From an uncultured Phascolarctobacterium sp. (GTDB lineage Bacteria; Bacillota; Negativicutes; Acidaminococcales; Acidaminococcaceae), in assembly GCA_900551335.1 (NCBI GenBank), contig URVO01000061.1:1-7827 (forward strand): 7,827 bases of DNA, given 5' to 3'. The first letter of the stretch is position 1. Every line of letters starts with the position of its first letter. Below, piece after piece: positions 7,601 through 7,827 of this stretch. Under the pieces are notes generated by a model. That model was not told the DNA's origin and searched no databases. It was given only the letters and a program-made list of their open reading frames with translations. Position numbers and translations under genes: made by a program.

Positions 7601-7827
7601 GGCTGAGGATGGCTTGAGTCATGAGGACGCATGGCGTCAGGCGGCCTTCCGTATCTTTGGCGATGCGCAGGGAACGTATGGTGCCGGTGTGGCAGCTCTG
7701 CTGGAAAGCAAGAACTGGGAGACGCTGGATGATATTGCCGATGTTTATGTGCGCTGGGGCGGTCATGCCTATGGCGGCAAAACGAAGGGCAAATATATGC
7801 CGAAGCTGTTCAGAAAGCGCATGGGCA
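4656..7827 (+). CDS. CobN/BchH-family metallochelatase large subunit, CobN-type (3' truncated by window end)
   Basis: An uninterrupted frame of 1057 codons runs off the right edge; CobN and BchH proteins are about 1200-1400 residues, so a C-terminal part is missing. This subunit class binds the tetrapyrrole and inserts metal (cobalt in CobN, magnesium in BchH) with an AAA+ partner. Motifs in order: GILFYRDEW (180-188), PPRNSNIGSAVGLD (367-380), QPPRGF (488-493), YHDP (501-504), AHIGTHGSLEWLPGK (529-543) with the family's conserved His and Glu, GEGIQAKRRGAA, LPTGRNFYGIDP (from 832) and RPRIDVTARISGLFRD (927-942). YHDP, LAFYRW and EWLPGK are CobN-type rather than BchH-type. It starts 28 nt after the second component 1 gene, so probably shares its transcript. 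No CobS/CobT or ChlI/ChlD partner is in view. HmuS of Bacteroides, a related protein implicated in removing iron from heme, shows the family can work in the other direction. Metal and substrate cannot be read from the sequence. Confidence 0.93.
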   Translation, partial: MSKVIFLTNVIRRFGVMQQTLEKLQQSGAMSRESACHWITEATQWESKWERELRSSDVVLVKWMGTGLDTPFLQRFVRELQRLRLTFYIDAAGSKEGELSQKLTPQQLEIIKRYSMFGGELNYTNIWLYVAQLAEGRTPDVPAPDPMHWCGIYHPRAPKVYTDLAEYQRDFCVPGRPTAGILFYRDEWVWGDLTYQAALIETLEEQGMNAICVFSNGMPTEEMGMPSLTQVFDMFFCKDGVPAIDVLLNVMKFSMTSSGTISIEYFKQRNVPILAAYSTIAPYEEWKNSFEGMNAMEVSISVSLPEFDGIIHGVPVAHKKILENGDVRYLPNKERVERMASKAKKWAMLRHKANSEKKIAIIFHNYPPRNSNIGSAVGLDTIESIRRVLAAMRERGYNVAYVPEDTKEFISELTCNATNDRSMLTDKQLEQAQKISGAEYKEFFTLMEKKVQEQLVEDWGEAPGSVMEYDGDILVPGTMNGNVFVTVQPPRGFGEDPEKIYHDPYVAPTHQYLAFYRWVRDIWQADAVAHIGTHGSLEWLPGKNAGLDCTCYPDLALGDLPNIYPYHMVITGEGIQAKRRGAACLIEHLPAPQTNAGVYDELEELEKIMDEYVHFSSTQPENLGRLEELVCAKVKEANLENEVPHTEDEPFAEYVGRLHNYITDLKNMEVHNGLHILGQMPLDEQLTDYLWLLMRLDNGKIPSLTQAVSALYGFDYYYLLENSSLIYEPLNITYGLLIDRIGEQCRELIRVLQAQGFAKEAVAAALQLPWVSAASAETKETLQRVCSYIVDEVYPNLVLTEQELTNMLRGFEGEYIEPGPSGAPMSGGADLLPTGRNFYGIDPRCLPTPAAWEIGKTLGDQVIERFIAEEGHYPESIGMVFWSGANMRSHGQCIAEFLYLMGIRPVWQSGSQRVNGLEVISLTELKRPRIDVTARISGLFRDTMPSVMQVMDKAVLLAAGLEEDEELNFVRKHIQNDSKELEAEDGLSHEDAWRQAAFRIFGDAQGTYGAGVAALLESKNWETLDDIADVYVRWGGHAYGGKTKGKYMPKLFRKRMG

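Overview
The window carries one complete divergent control region and most of an operon for a nitrogenase-like enzyme that is very unlikely to fix nitrogen. Strong purine-rich Shine-Dalgarno sequences, tight gene packing and oxygen-sensitive Fe-S enzymes suggest an anaerobic low-to-mid G+C Gram-positive lineage (Bacillota; a Negativicutes-type organism is possible). This assignment is a guess from style, not from a marker gene.

Layout. Bases 1-186 are the 3' end of an unrecognised small gene on the plus strand. A minus-strand gene (246-1103) encodes a MerR-type regulator with a C-terminal domain that looks like the BmrR/GyrI effector-binding fold. The 141-bp gap between this gene and the next (1104-1244) holds a plus-strand promoter with the unusual 19-bp spacer typical of MerR-controlled promoters, a 7-bp inverted repeat, and a possible minus-strand extended -10. 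The plus-strand operon follows: a NifH-like Fe protein (1245-2054), two nitrogenase component 1-like subunits (2044-3333 and 3326-4627), and a large CobN-type metallochelatase subunit (from 4656, running off the right edge with 1057 codons visible). The first three genes overlap by 11 and 8 nt and the fourth follows after 28 nt, so they are probably co-transcribed and partly translationally coupled.

How it may work. The Fe protein keeps its ATP-binding P-loop and both [4Fe-4S] cysteines. Both component 1 subunits keep three cysteines at P-cluster-like positions, but neither has the nitrogenase active-site cofactor anchors (Cys275 and His442 of Azotobacter NifD) or catalytic His195. That pattern resembles the tetrapyrrole reductases of the superfamily (DPOR BchLNB, COR BchXYZ, CfbCD of F430 synthesis). 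The chelatase next door, a family that acts on tetrapyrroles, points the same way. The inference is an inducible, ATP-dependent, two-component reductase acting with a CobN-type chelatase on a tetrapyrrole or other metal-organic substrate: to build an undescribed cofactor, or to take metal from (or reduce) a scavenged tetrapyrrole. Substrate and direction are unknown. No nif assembly genes, cobaltochelatase partner subunits or cobalamin genes are visible in the window.
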